DNA of 64,000 bases from Acinetobacter sp. ANC 4204 (GCF_002135205.1 NZ_NEFZ01000008.1:105857-169856), one strand, 5' to 3'. Shown: positions 55,597 to 63,894, numbered from the stretch's first letter. Notes: generated by a model not told the origin, from the letters alone. Made by a program: numbers and translations.

Positions 55597-58242
55597 TTAA
55601 GGGTTAACACGAATAACAAAGTAGAAATTGGCTTCTTGATTTGGATCTAAACTACTTACCAAAGCGGAAACTTTGTCACCTGAAGATAAATTTGTTCCAG
55701 TCGGAACAATGACTGGCGTGCCTACTAGGCTGGTATAGGCTGGGACAACATCATTAAATTGCACATTTTTCACCACGGAACTACCATCATTTTTCAGCGT
55801 TAGCTTATACACTACACACTGGTTCGGCTTAACCGAAACCAACTGAGTGGAATAACTCAAAGATGCTAAATTACTGGTTGTACAGCTACTATTCACAGCT
55901 TGTGTTTTCAGTAGTTGCAGATGCCCTGTTGCAACCGTGGTTACGTCAGTATTTTTTAAGTTCTCTAAATGAATGCCATTAAAGTCAGAAATCTCGACTA
56001 AAATATCAGCCTGACTCACGACCCCTTCAGTTGCAGAAGGCGCTGCTTGAACTTTGAGTAATAACTGAATATCAGCCTGAACCACTAAACCCGCACTACC
56101 CAAAAGCTGATTTAAACTGGTTGTTGCGCTTATAATTTGGTCTGCACTATCAATTTGACCATTTTTATTCGAATCATAATAAAGGGTATAAACAAAGCCA
56201 TCATTTTTCAGTGGAACCACTTTCAAATTCACTTGAGAACCTGCATTTGCACCTTCTGCCATATTGCCCAAATTCTTTAAAGTATGCGCATAGACAATTG
56301 TGCCGCCCACACTTACCTGACCTTGCTGATCATTGGTTAACGTGAGTACGCGTGCCACATTACTTTCAATTTGGTTCTTAATGGAGTCCGCTTGTTGATT
56401 GACAGGCGATTGAATCGCAAACCAAATTGGTGCTGTAAAATTCTGTTGGCTTGCATCAACATCAACCACCGCACAATAGCTCTTGCTCGCACCCGCAGCT
56501 AAAGTACCTGTATTGGTAATCTGCTTACCCACCGTTTGACAGCTGGCATCCCCCTCATAAAATTTGACGCTAAAACCCGTTTTGCTGGTCGGCATGATAT
56601 TGGCTACATCAATCACGCTAAATGAAGCATACACATTATAGTTATTGGCTTGAGTTGAATTATTCTTTGCCACCAAAGGAAAAACGGCTTTCCCGGAAAC
56701 CACTTTAACTGTCCGCAAAGGTTGGCCTGCACTATCCACGACACCCACACCTAATCCCGACTGATCGGCGTTGTATAAGTCACTACTGCTGGATGCTGCT
56801 GTTAAGCTTGTAATTTGGTTTCGAATTGGGTCAGAGGCGGAACTCGAAGCAATGGATGTCGCAACCACATCAATATTGATATCACTGACACTGCTGGTAC
56901 ACCCCGTAGAAGCAGACACCCCAACCTGAATTTGTTTCACTGCTGCATTGGAAATTGAACCCGTATCCACTTTACCGTCGCCATTGGTATCTGTGAGTAA
57001 GGTTTTTCCATCCTGTGTGTAAAAATTAACTTTGGCACAGCTAGGCAAATTACTTGAGCTATAGCTTAAATTATAAGTATCTGTCGTATTACCAACGTTC
57101 CAAACATAGTTGTTAAAGAAAACTTCTTGGCCGGGTTTTAAACTGGCTTGGATCACCAAGTTATCTGGACTGCTATTCGGGTTGCCTAAGTTCGTTGCTG
57201 AACTGGATTTATTATTTAAAACCACACCATAGACAGCCGCCAAGTTATAAATCACGGTATTGGAAAAACTGCTTAGTTTTACAGTGGTGTTATCCGTGTC
57301 ATATTGCACAAAACCTGCTGTGTTTGGAATTTTATTGGCAGCACCTTGTTTGACTTTGGCTTTAAAACTGAGTGTGCCTGATGTGAGTGGTGCAACCGCT
57401 GCAATATTCGCTTCGAGACTCTTTCCATCCGCTTTGAGCTGATAAGCAATCCCTGTATTGGCCGATGCTTCTGTATCATTAGCATCGGTTAATGCCGTGG
57501 TATTTTGGTTCCAGATTGCTGAGCCTGCGACATACTCTAAAGAATCATCCAATACATCTTGTAATACCACACGACGTGTTGCTGTCCCTGTATTTCGATA
57601 GGTCAAGGTATAGGTAATCTGATCCCCTATATTTCCTTCGCTTGCACTCTGGGCCTTCATCAGTGAAATCACAGCATCATCGACTACGCGAATCGTATCT
57701 GTGACTTGTGCAGAAAGCGTCGTATTTTGCTGGCTCACCGCTTTAAGGTCTAAACTACTGAGCTGATTAAACGACACACTGGTCGGAATACTGCCCACTA
57801 TTACGATAGCTAAAGATTGACCCGCATTTAGCTCAATTGAACCTGTCAATAAGTCTTCGGTATTGTCTGGTAAACCATTTTGATCGCGGTCTGCATAGAC
57901 CTTAACATTACTTAAATCAAAATTATCGCTATTACTTTGCACCAAGCTAAGTGAATATTGATCAGTCGTGTTACCCGTATTGGTTAACACATGTGGAAGG
58001 TTTACCACGCCACCAATCACACCATATTGGTTTTGATTTTGTACTAAAGTTAGTGCATAGGTTTTTTGCACTTCCAATGCCACAGGATTGGAATTAACCA
58101 ATAAGACATTCCCCATCTCATCAGTATAATCCCCAGACGCAACGTTAGAAATATAGCTTCCAGGCTGCGGAAATGCGTGTGCTTCTAATGAAAAAAAAAA
58201 TATAAACGTCAGAGCAGAAAATTTCTTTTTGTTAATTTTCAT
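55597..58242 (-). CDS. Large secreted DUF11-repeat surface protein, 881 aa; first gene of the operon
   Basis: 881-residue exported protein, signal peptide 1-23 (MKINKKKFSALTFIFFFSLE, cut after AHA). I use the ATG at 58242; eight upstream codons are not needed. Blocks: signature PGSYISNVASGDY; DQYSLSLVQSNSDNFDLSNV with DRDQNGLPDNT; DUF11 block (ITYTLTYRNTGTATRR); FFNNYVWNVGNTTDTYNLSY with DTNGDGKVDTG; cysteine pair (DASCQTVG ... SYCAVV); QQGQVSVGGTIVYAHTLKN with DSNKNGQIDSAD; final module from about 776 (KTQAVNSSC ... NQCVVYKLTLKNDG). It is a close paralogue of the 908-aa protein. A run of ten T within the signal-peptide codons could allow slippage. Confidence 0.82.
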   Translation of the reverse strand: MKINKKKFSALTFIFFFSLEAHAFPQPGSYISNVASGDYTDEMGNVLLVNSNPVALEVQKTYALTLVQNQNQYGVIGGVVNLPHVLTNTGNTTDQYSLSLVQSNSDNFDLSNVKVYADRDQNGLPDNTEDLLTGSIELNAGQSLAIVIVGSIPTSVSFNQLSSLDLKAVSQQNTTLSAQVTDTIRVVDDAVISLMKAQSASEGNIGDQITYTLTYRNTGTATRRVVLQDVLDDSLEYVAGSAIWNQNTTALTDANDTEASANTGIAYQLKADGKSLEANIAAVAPLTSGTLSFKAKVKQGAANKIPNTAGFVQYDTDNTTVKLSSFSNTVIYNLAAVYGVVLNNKSSSATNLGNPNSSPDNLVIQASLKPGQEVFFNNYVWNVGNTTDTYNLSYSSSNLPSCAKVNFYTQDGKTLLTDTNGDGKVDTGSISNAAVKQIQVGVSASTGCTSSVSDINIDVVATSIASSSASDPIRNQITSLTAASSSSDLYNADQSGLGVGVVDSAGQPLRTVKVVSGKAVFPLVAKNNSTQANNYNVYASFSVIDVANIMPTSKTGFSVKFYEGDASCQTVGKQITNTGTLAAGASKSYCAVVDVDASQQNFTAPIWFAIQSPVNQQADSIKNQIESNVARVLTLTNDQQGQVSVGGTIVYAHTLKNLGNMAEGANAGSQVNLKVVPLKNDGFVYTLYYDSNKNGQIDSADQIISATTSLNQLLGSAGLVVQADIQLLLKVQAAPSATEGVVSQADILVEISDFNGIHLENLKNTDVTTVATGHLQLLKTQAVNSSCTTSNLASLSYSTQLVSVKPNQCVVYKLTLKNDGSSVVKNVQFNDVVPAYTSLVGTPVIVPTGTNLSSGDKVSALVSSLDPNQEANFYFVIRVNP
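58191..58200 (-). repeat. Homopolymer T10 (minus strand) in the signal-peptide coding region
   Basis: Ten identical bases spanning the Phe-Phe-Phe-Ser codons of the signal peptide of the first surface-protein gene. Gain or loss of one base would shift the frame within the first 20 codons. Confidence 0.85.
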
Positions 58243-58500
58243 ATGAATTAGCCAGCAAAAGTACAAACTATGTCACAATTCTATACTATTTTGTATCATA
58301 GTTGTTATTGTGTTTACACATTTATGAGATAAATTTTGTACAGCGCCATTTCGCAATTTATCCATCATTCAAAGCTGGTCGAACTACAGATATAAATGAC
58401 CCATATATCCAACTCAACATCCCCCCTTCAGCCACTTACAGCCTCCAAAGCAGAAGGCAGATAAAAGCAAACCCTGATGGCTACCCTATCCTCTTTGCGC

Positions 58501-58535
58501 AAAAAACAACGCCCAATGAAATTCATTGGGCGTTG
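58501..58535 (-). terminator. Rho-independent terminator of the NSS transporter operon
   Basis: Near-perfect 14-base arms CAACGCCCAATGAA/TTCATTGGGCGTTG, followed on the minus strand by T6, 50 bases after the stop of the small subunit gene. Confidence 0.95.
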
Positions 58536-58587
58536 ATGTGGAACAAGACTCAATCTAATTCAAAACTAAGCCTTCTAGCGAATAAGC

Positions 58588-58731
58588 TTACAACGTATGT
58601 TGATCCTTGACATCTTCAAGAACATCATCGAGCTCTTCTGGATTTTTCATTAAATGTAGAATAGACAAAATCAGTCCACCCCATAAAAATACCATTGAAA
58701 TAATCATCATCACGATTGCTGAAGTATTCAT
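58588..58731 (-). CDS. MetS-like NSS transporter small subunit, 47 aa
   Basis: 47-residue protein: one transmembrane helix (AIVMMIISMVFLWGGLILSI, about residues 5-24) and an acidic tail (PEELDDVLEDVKDQ). It matches what I know of the MetS-type small subunits encoded right after methionine/alanine NSS symporter genes. The start is 11 bases after the transporter stop, with AGGAGAG before the ATG, so the two are co-translated. In Corynebacterium the partner MetS is needed for MetP transport. It is followed by a strong terminator. Confidence 0.88.
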   Translation of the reverse strand: MNTSAIVMMIISMVFLWGGLILSILHLMKNPEELDDVLEDVKDQHTL

Positions 58732-58741
58732 ATATGCTCTC

Positions 58742-60220
58742 CTAGCGATCTTTCATTTTACTGAGTATGACTGCAACGACAGCACAGAAAATCACACTGC
58801 CCCACCCAAAGACGCCTTGTAGACTCATGCTATAAGTATCGTAACCATTTTTCACCAAGTTAAATACAGTCATGCTCAACGTGATTAATAAGATCAGCGA
58901 AGTAATAACTGTTAAAGTGAAATCCCAGCCTTTACCCAATTGAATGGTCGAAATACGGTTTACGTGATCACGAAGCTCACGTAAAGCAGAGCGCTTAAAC
59001 CAAGCCACACTGATAATCGACAACAATGCACCACCGATAATCCCAATATTATTGATAAAGTGATCCACGATATCTACCAATTTAATCGCATTCACACTTG
59101 AGAATAAGATCACCGATACCAGTGCACTACCACCACCAATAATGGTCACTGCTTTTTTACGGCTCCATTTTAGCTTGTCCTGCATCGCAGCAATTGGTAC
59201 TTCCAAGATACTCACCATGGAAGAAATACCTGCGACAAACAATGACGAGAAGAACAACAGACCGAATAAATCAGCACCTGCACCCAAGCTTGAAATGATT
59301 TTTGGAAACGCAATAAATGCCAGACCAATACCACCACTGACGACATCTTGTACTTCTTTACCCGCCGCATGTGCCATAAAGCCCAATGCTGCAAAAATAC
59401 CAATACCCGCCAAGATTTCAGTTGAAGCATTGGCAAAACCAACGATCAGACCCGAACCCGTTAAGTTAGTTTTCGGCTTTAAGTAAGAGGAATATGTCAC
59501 CATGATCCCGAAGCCAACGGAAAGCGAGAAGAAAGTATGACCATAAGCTGCCAACCACACTTTATAGTCCATCATCGCCGACCAGTTCGGTGTAAAGAAT
59601 GCATTTAAGCCTTCTGCTGCACCTGGTAAACGAAGCGATTGCACCACTAAAATGGTAAATAAAACAAATAACAGAGGCATGAAAATCTTATTCGATAATT
59701 CCACACCTTTTTTCACCCCACCAAACAAAATAATTAAGGTCAGTGCCCAAATTCCCACGATTGGCCAAAATAAATGACTCACAAACTGTAAATCGAAACC
59801 CGTTGCTTTCGACGTTTGTAAGTAGGTATTAAAGAAGAAACTTTCAGGGTCGCTGCCCCAAGCCTGACCAATCGAGAAGTAAACATAGCTTCCCGCCCAC
59901 GTCAGTACGCTGGCATAGTACAAACCAATGATGATACACACACAGACTTGCCACCAACCTAATGTTTCACCGCCTTTAAACAAAGCCCGATAGGCTTTAG
60001 GCGGAGAACCTGTACTGCGATGCCCTGTTGCATAGTCTAAAAATAACAGGGGTAAACCTGCCGTAATCAACGCCAATAAATAGGGGATAAGAAAGGCACC
60101 ACCGCCATTTTCATAAGCAACATAAGGGAAACGCCAAATATTACCTAAGCCTACAGCCGAACCTACAGCTGCAATAATAAAACCAGATCGTGATGTCCAG
60201 TTTTCACGAGTTCCTGACAT
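58742..60220 (-). CDS. Sodium-dependent NSS family amino acid symporter, MetP-like
   Basis: 492-residue inner-membrane transporter of the LeuT fold with about 12 helices. The start is the ATG at 60220 (MSGTRENWTSRSGFIIA), as upstream codons lack a ribosome site. Sodium- and substrate-site helix 1 is intact (AAVGSAVGLGNIWRFPYVAY), followed by GGGAFLIPYLL and the helix 6 region with FFSLSVGFGIMVTYSSY. The presence of a small MetS-like subunit points to methionine and/or alanine as substrate, though tyrosine or tryptophan carriers belong to the same family. About 790 gene-free bases lie upstream. Confidence 0.9.
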   Translation of the reverse strand: MSGTRENWTSRSGFIIAAVGSAVGLGNIWRFPYVAYENGGGAFLIPYLLALITAGLPLLFLDYATGHRSTGSPPKAYRALFKGGETLGWWQVCVCIIIGLYYASVLTWAGSYVYFSIGQAWGSDPESFFFNTYLQTSKATGFDLQFVSHLFWPIVGIWALTLIILFGGVKKGVELSNKIFMPLLFVLFTILVVQSLRLPGAAEGLNAFFTPNWSAMMDYKVWLAAYGHTFFSLSVGFGIMVTYSSYLKPKTNLTGSGLIVGFANASTEILAGIGIFAALGFMAHAAGKEVQDVVSGGIGLAFIAFPKIISSLGAGADLFGLLFFSSLFVAGISSMVSILEVPIAAMQDKLKWSRKKAVTIIGGGSALVSVILFSSVNAIKLVDIVDHFINNIGIIGGALLSIISVAWFKRSALRELRDHVNRISTIQLGKGWDFTLTVITSLILLITLSMTVFNLVKNGYDTYSMSLQGVFGWGSVIFCAVVAVILSKMKDR

Positions 60221-61012
60221 AAAACACCTAAACCTAGACACTTTTTAACTGCTTTTTATTTGCTTATCTCGCAAGTAAAAAGTGCCATACAATATTAATC
60301 TTGAGTGTTTGATTTAGCTTCGACCTTTTGGGTACCCGGTTCTAAATGACAAACAGAGAAGTTTTCACAAGACCTTGGTTAAAGTGTGTCGATTAAACTT
60401 CCCTTTTATATGGTTCAACAATACTCACTTTTATAAAAATATTCTGTAATTTCTGCTTCAAATATTCCATTTTTATAATATGTACTGATTCAACCGTTCA
60501 ATTTATCAGCTTATTTATTGTACTGTTTTGGTTATGAATTAACAAACTTTTTAGAATGATTTGTTTCCATTATTTATTAGCTAAACTATTTAGAGGAATC
60601 ACAAAAGCCAAAGTAGCAATGAGCACATCTCATATATTCTAATTATCTCTATTATTACGCCATATTTGAAAAATATATTTTTCACGTTTTTATTCAAATA
60701 TTATCAGAGAAGAAGATAAACCCATGATCATGTGACCTATGTGTTAAAACTATAAACCATTGTCCTCCCCTTATCTCACCTACATTATCCATATCCTCAT
60801 TTCTTTAGTATCGAACAGATATTGAGCAGTCCATTTCATTCTGAATAAAATTAAAATTGCTTAAAATAGAAGCTCTCCAACATCAGTAGATCTTCTATGA
60901 TCCCAAGTTAAATCGCTCCAAAAGCCTATTTATTTACATGAAGAATATTCCTATTTTATGAAAAAATCATTTTTGTCAGTTTAGGCTTACATGCATCGTC
61001 GTTAAACCCGCT
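60221..61012. other. Long gene-free stretch upstream of the NSS transporter gene
   Basis: About 790 AT-rich bases with no open frame that looks coding, no tRNA-like cloverleaf and no recognisable repeat. Its left end must hold the promoter of the NSS gene. Its right end leads into the promoter of the small-RNA candidate. It may contain decayed sequence, but none is identifiable. Confidence 0.6.
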
Positions 61013-61040
61013 ATGACACACATCGCTCATCACGTATATT
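61013..61040 (+). promoter_or_regulatory. Sigma-70-like promoter of the small-RNA candidate
   Basis: ATGACA (5 of 6 to TTGACA) and TATATT (5 of 6 to TATAAT) with a 16-base spacer. There is no protein gene downstream on this strand before the terminator at 61149. Confidence 0.55.
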
Positions 61041-61046
61041 TAAAAC

Positions 61047-61182
61047 ATCAGGAGACAGGACGTTTCCCAAACGAAAAACAACAATAATCAGTTTGAGCAT
61101 CAGGATGTGAGATATGACAGGAGTTGTATCTAAGCACTGAAATACAAAGAAACCTCGACAGGATGTCGGGGTTTCTTTTTAT
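61047..61182 (+). ncRNA. Candidate small RNA (or very short peptide gene) with its own terminator
   Basis: An approximately 136-base unit bounded by the promoter at 61013-61040 and a strong terminator at 61149-61180 (arms GAAACCTCGAC/GTCGGGGTTTC with one G-U pair, then T5). It includes AGGA plus an ATG opening an eight-codon frame (MTGVVSKH) that stops just before the terminator stem. No other gene on this strand could use the terminator: the preceding kilobase is empty and both neighbours run the other way. Ends are estimates. Confidence 0.5.
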
Positions 61183-61195
61183 TTACCTATATATA

Positions 61196-61759
61196 TTAAA
61201 GTTTAATATAGGTTCGAAAGCCTCGGCTTGCATAGTATGAGGCAGCACCATTGTGATAGCTAAATGTCCGCCCATAACGTCGATCACAGAAAATCGCTCC
61301 ACCCTGTTGGCGTAGTTCATTTGGTGTTTCGACCCAACTGGATGTTTTCAAATCAAAACTGAACAATTGCTGTAAAGCATAATACTGAGATTCAGTCATA
61401 AGCATCACAGCATGTTCTTTAACCCAATCCATCACCGTATTTTCAGGAGGATGATCTTTACGCGTGAGTAAAGCCTCCTGGTCATAGCACATACTCCGCC
61501 GCCCTTTTGGCGATTCAAGTGCACAGTCAAAGAAATACAATGCTTGAGTATTCGGCAATACAGCCACATCTGGCTCACCACCACTAAGCTCCATGTGATG
61601 TAATGACCATAACTTATCTGGCTGCCCTAAAAGTTGTTCATGGATATCTGCCCAGCGGATATGCTCATGACGTTCCATATGTGTCTGAAAGCGTTGTTTC
61701 AAAATTTTGAATAGATTATTGGCTTGTTGAGGGTCGAGTTGCTGATGCACTTTAGTCAT
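61196..61759 (-). CDS. DUF4256 domain-containing protein
   Basis: 187-residue cytoplasmic protein of the DUF4256 family. Signatures are HIRWADIHEQL, KLWSLHHMELSGGEPDVAVL, YFFDCALESPKGRRSMCYDQ, FDLKTSSWVETP and the C-terminal IFCDRRYGRTFSYHNGAASY. The start at 61759 follows AGGA by eight bases; an ATG nine codons upstream is less likely. The molecular role is unknown. It lies downstream of the aromatic-acid transporter on the same strand, but a terminator separates them, so it is probably transcribed alone. Confidence 0.85.
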   Translation of the reverse strand: MTKVHQQLDPQQANNLFKILKQRFQTHMERHEHIRWADIHEQLLGQPDKLWSLHHMELSGGEPDVAVLPNTQALYFFDCALESPKGRRSMCYDQEALLTRKDHPPENTVMDWVKEHAVMLMTESQYYALQQLFSFDLKTSSWVETPNELRQQGGAIFCDRRYGRTFSYHNGAASYYASRGFRTYIKL

Positions 61760-61851
61760 TCTTCTTATCCTGCTTATTTTAAGCATCTATGAGCATAACA
61801 TTGGCCATGCAAATTGAGCACATCACTCGCATTACGTTGTTGTTCAAAAAT

Positions 61852-61878
61852 AAAAGGCCCTCTGTTTGAGAGCCTTTT
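61852..61878 (-). terminator. Rho-independent terminator of the aromatic acid symporter gene
   Basis: On the minus strand, AAAAGGCTCTC/GAGGGCCTTTT with one T-G pair around a 5-base loop, ending in a T run; 16 bases after the transporter stop. Confidence 0.88.
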
Positions 61879-61893
61879 ATTTCATTCATATCA

Positions 61894-63252
61894 TCAAGAC
61901 GGTGCCTTGACTGAGCTTGAAACTTTCACTTGAGACGTTACAGTTTCTTCAGCGTTATTCAGACGAATGAAAGAGACGGCAATTGCAGCAATAATTGCTG
62001 GAATAGCAACTGCAATAAAGTTCATTTTATGCGGTAGCTCCATTCCCAGCAGCACCCCAATGACAATTGGTCCGACAATCGCACCAACACGCCCAATGCC
62101 AGATGCCCAACCTAAACCTGTTGAACGAACAGCCAGCGGATAATACTGCGCTACATAACTGTATAATAAAATACTACAGCCTATCGACGCAGCTCCTGCA
62201 AGAGCAACCAATAGATAAATCACAGGCTGGGGTGAATTAAAACCTAAACCAACAAGCGCGACTGCGCCAACAATCAACATACTGATAATGACAGGTTTCA
62301 AGTGGAAACGGTCTGCAAGAATACCCCCTCCTGCTGTTCCAATCACCGCACCAATATTCAAAGAAAGTAAAAACATCAAACTACTCCCCATCGAATAACC
62401 CGCAGCCATCATTAGTTTTGGTAACCAACTGCCTAAGGCATACACCATCAATAAGCACATGAAAAAGCAGCACCAAAATAAGATAGTGCCTCTAGCACGG
62501 CCATTCTTAAACAAGGCAGCGACAGACGCATCTGGCACTTTTGCTTCATTCAAGATTAAAACAGTATTTGGCGACACCGTCTCGTCAGGAACCAAACGTT
62601 GAATAATATTACGTGCTTTTTCAGTTTGTTGAGCTTTCACCAAAAAAGTGACTGATTCAGGTAAGAATTTCCATAAAATTGGGATAAAAAGTAATGGAAT
62701 ACCTGCAATGAAGAACATAATTTTCCAGCCAAACGTCGGGGTGAATGCTGCACCTAACAATGCCGCCATAATGCCACCCATGGCATAACCACTAAACATG
62801 GCTGTCACCAAAGTGCTGCGAAATTTTTGTGGAGCATATTCCGAAGTCAGCGCAACCAAATTAGGTAAAACCCCGCCAATCCCAAGACCAGCAATAAAAC
62901 GTAAAATACCAAACTCAGTAGGTGTTGATGCAAAACCACCTGCAAACGTGAAACCGCTAAACAAGGTGACACAGATAATAATAACTTTTTTTCGGCCAAT
63001 TTTATCCGCCAACATCCCAAATAGCATTGCGCCAAACATCATACCTGCTAAAGCAGTACTGGCCAGCATACCAGCCTGTACTGCCGTCATTCCCCACTCT
63101 TTCATTAAGAGCGGTAAAGCAACGCCATTAATGGCTAAATCATAACCGTCAAATAAGACGACAAATAAACACCATAAAACAACCGTTAGATGAAAGGGTT
63201 TAAACTTCGCCTGATCGATTACAGCATTTACATTCATTGTTGTCGCTGTCAT
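61894..63252 (-). CDS. Aromatic acid:H+ symporter, MFS AAHS family (BenK/PcaK-like)
   Basis: 452-residue inner-membrane transporter with 12 helices. The start is the ATG at 63252, preceded by a strong GGAGGTGAGG ribosome site; the 27 upstream codons are not needed. The N-terminus VNAVIDQAKFKPFHLTVVLW and the helix 1 motif LFDGYDLAINGVALP are typical of the AAHS group (benzoate, 4-hydroxybenzoate, vanillate, muconate carriers). The loop 2-3 motif GMLADKIGRKKVII and the second-half ILADRFHLKPVI are present. The exact aromatic acid cannot be read. No catabolic gene is adjacent. Two operator-like repeats lie just upstream. Confidence 0.9.
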   Translation of the reverse strand: MTATTMNVNAVIDQAKFKPFHLTVVLWCLFVVLFDGYDLAINGVALPLLMKEWGMTAVQAGMLASTALAGMMFGAMLFGMLADKIGRKKVIIICVTLFSGFTFAGGFASTPTEFGILRFIAGLGIGGVLPNLVALTSEYAPQKFRSTLVTAMFSGYAMGGIMAALLGAAFTPTFGWKIMFFIAGIPLLFIPILWKFLPESVTFLVKAQQTEKARNIIQRLVPDETVSPNTVLILNEAKVPDASVAALFKNGRARGTILFWCCFFMCLLMVYALGSWLPKLMMAAGYSMGSSLMFLLSLNIGAVIGTAGGGILADRFHLKPVIISMLIVGAVALVGLGFNSPQPVIYLLVALAGAASIGCSILLYSYVAQYYPLAVRSTGLGWASGIGRVGAIVGPIVIGVLLGMELPHKMNFIAVAIPAIIAAIAVSFIRLNNAEETVTSQVKVSSSVKAPS

Positions 63253-63290
63253 TTTTTCCTCACCTCCAATTGTGAGCTTTATTATAAAAA

Positions 63291-63306
63291 GTGAATCATT
63301 GTTCAC
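63291..63306. promoter_or_regulatory. Operator-like palindrome 1 upstream of the aromatic acid symporter
   Basis: GTGAATCATTGTTCAC: arms GTGAA/TTCAC. It differs from a second copy 27 bases away at three positions and lies about 40 bases before the start codon. Confidence 0.7.
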
Positions 63307-63317
63307 TTTTATATAAA

Positions 63318-63333
63318 ATGAATCATTATTCAT
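63318..63333. promoter_or_regulatory. Operator-like palindrome 2 upstream of the aromatic acid symporter
   Basis: ATGAATCATTATTCAT: arms ATGAAT/ATTCAT, sharing the core TGAATCATT(A/G)TTCA with copy 1. The 27-base offset is about two and a half helical turns. Confidence 0.7.
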
Positions 63334-63556
63334 TTTTTGTCTATAAATAAAGCAATCAAAACTGCACTTTTTGGAAAAACTAGACTAAAGTTGTATAAAA
63401 ATGCGGTAAAACGATTTGCACTTTTTCAAATTCTTTGATAAATGGTAGATATTTCACATAATTTTAATTTATATAAATGTATTTTTGTATAATTTAGCGC
63501 ATATTCTCCGCTCTCATTCTCTTCTTTCCTCTATATTTCGCTAACTGCATAATAAA

Positions 63557-63590
63557 AAAAGCCCCCTAACTTAATCGTTAGGGGGCTTTT
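63557..63590 (-). terminator. Rho-independent terminator of the rRNA operon
   Basis: Perfect 14-base arms AAAAGCCCCCTAAC/GTTAGGGGGCTTTT around a 6-base loop, with a T run on the minus strand, directly after the 5S gene. Confidence 0.95.
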
Positions 63591-63598
63591 GAATAATG

Positions 63599-63714
63599 AG
63601 CTGGCGATGACTTACTCTCACATGGCAAACGCCACACTACCATCAGCGCTAAGAGGTTTCACTTCTGAGTTCGGGAAGGGATCAGGTGGTTCACTCTTGC
63701 TATTGTCGCCAGCA
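63599..63714 (-). rRNA. rrf: 5S ribosomal RNA
   Basis: The reverse complement contains the highly conserved 5S core CCGAACTCAGAAGTGAAAC and GATGGTAGTGTGG, with complementary ends (GCTGGCGAC near the 5' end, GTCATCGCCAGC near the 3' end) that form helix I. Length is about 115 bases; the exact ends are uncertain by one or two. It is the last gene of an rRNA operon running on the minus strand. Confidence 0.95.
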
Positions 63715-63894
63715 CAACTGTTTATGACTATTCGTTTGGTCTTATTTACACATTGTGTATGCCTAACTTTCATCAAATGAGTTATTAACAGAACATCTGA
63801 GTTAGTTTAATTTGCACATTGTACTTAGCTTTATAACTAAATCAAGGTATTTGCAGTGATTTGAACCACAACACCAACTGTTTGGGTGTTGTAT

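Noticed and set aside
39177..58242. CRISPR array or tandem nucleotide repeats in the surface locus
   Set aside because: Repetition is at protein-module level with diverged DNA; no regular short repeats with unique spacers are seen.
58274..58312. CACAAT...ATTGTG possible long palindrome upstream of the surface operon
   Set aside because: Outer and inner arms have different centres, so it is not one coherent inverted repeat; likely AT-rich coincidence.
58302..58610. 102-codon plus-strand frame
   Set aside because: Covers the terminator of the NSS operon and antisense of the small subunit gene; no ribosome site.
63715..63894. tRNA gene in the 5S-23S spacer
   Set aside because: No cloverleaf-like pairing or T-loop GTTCRANNC pattern was visible.
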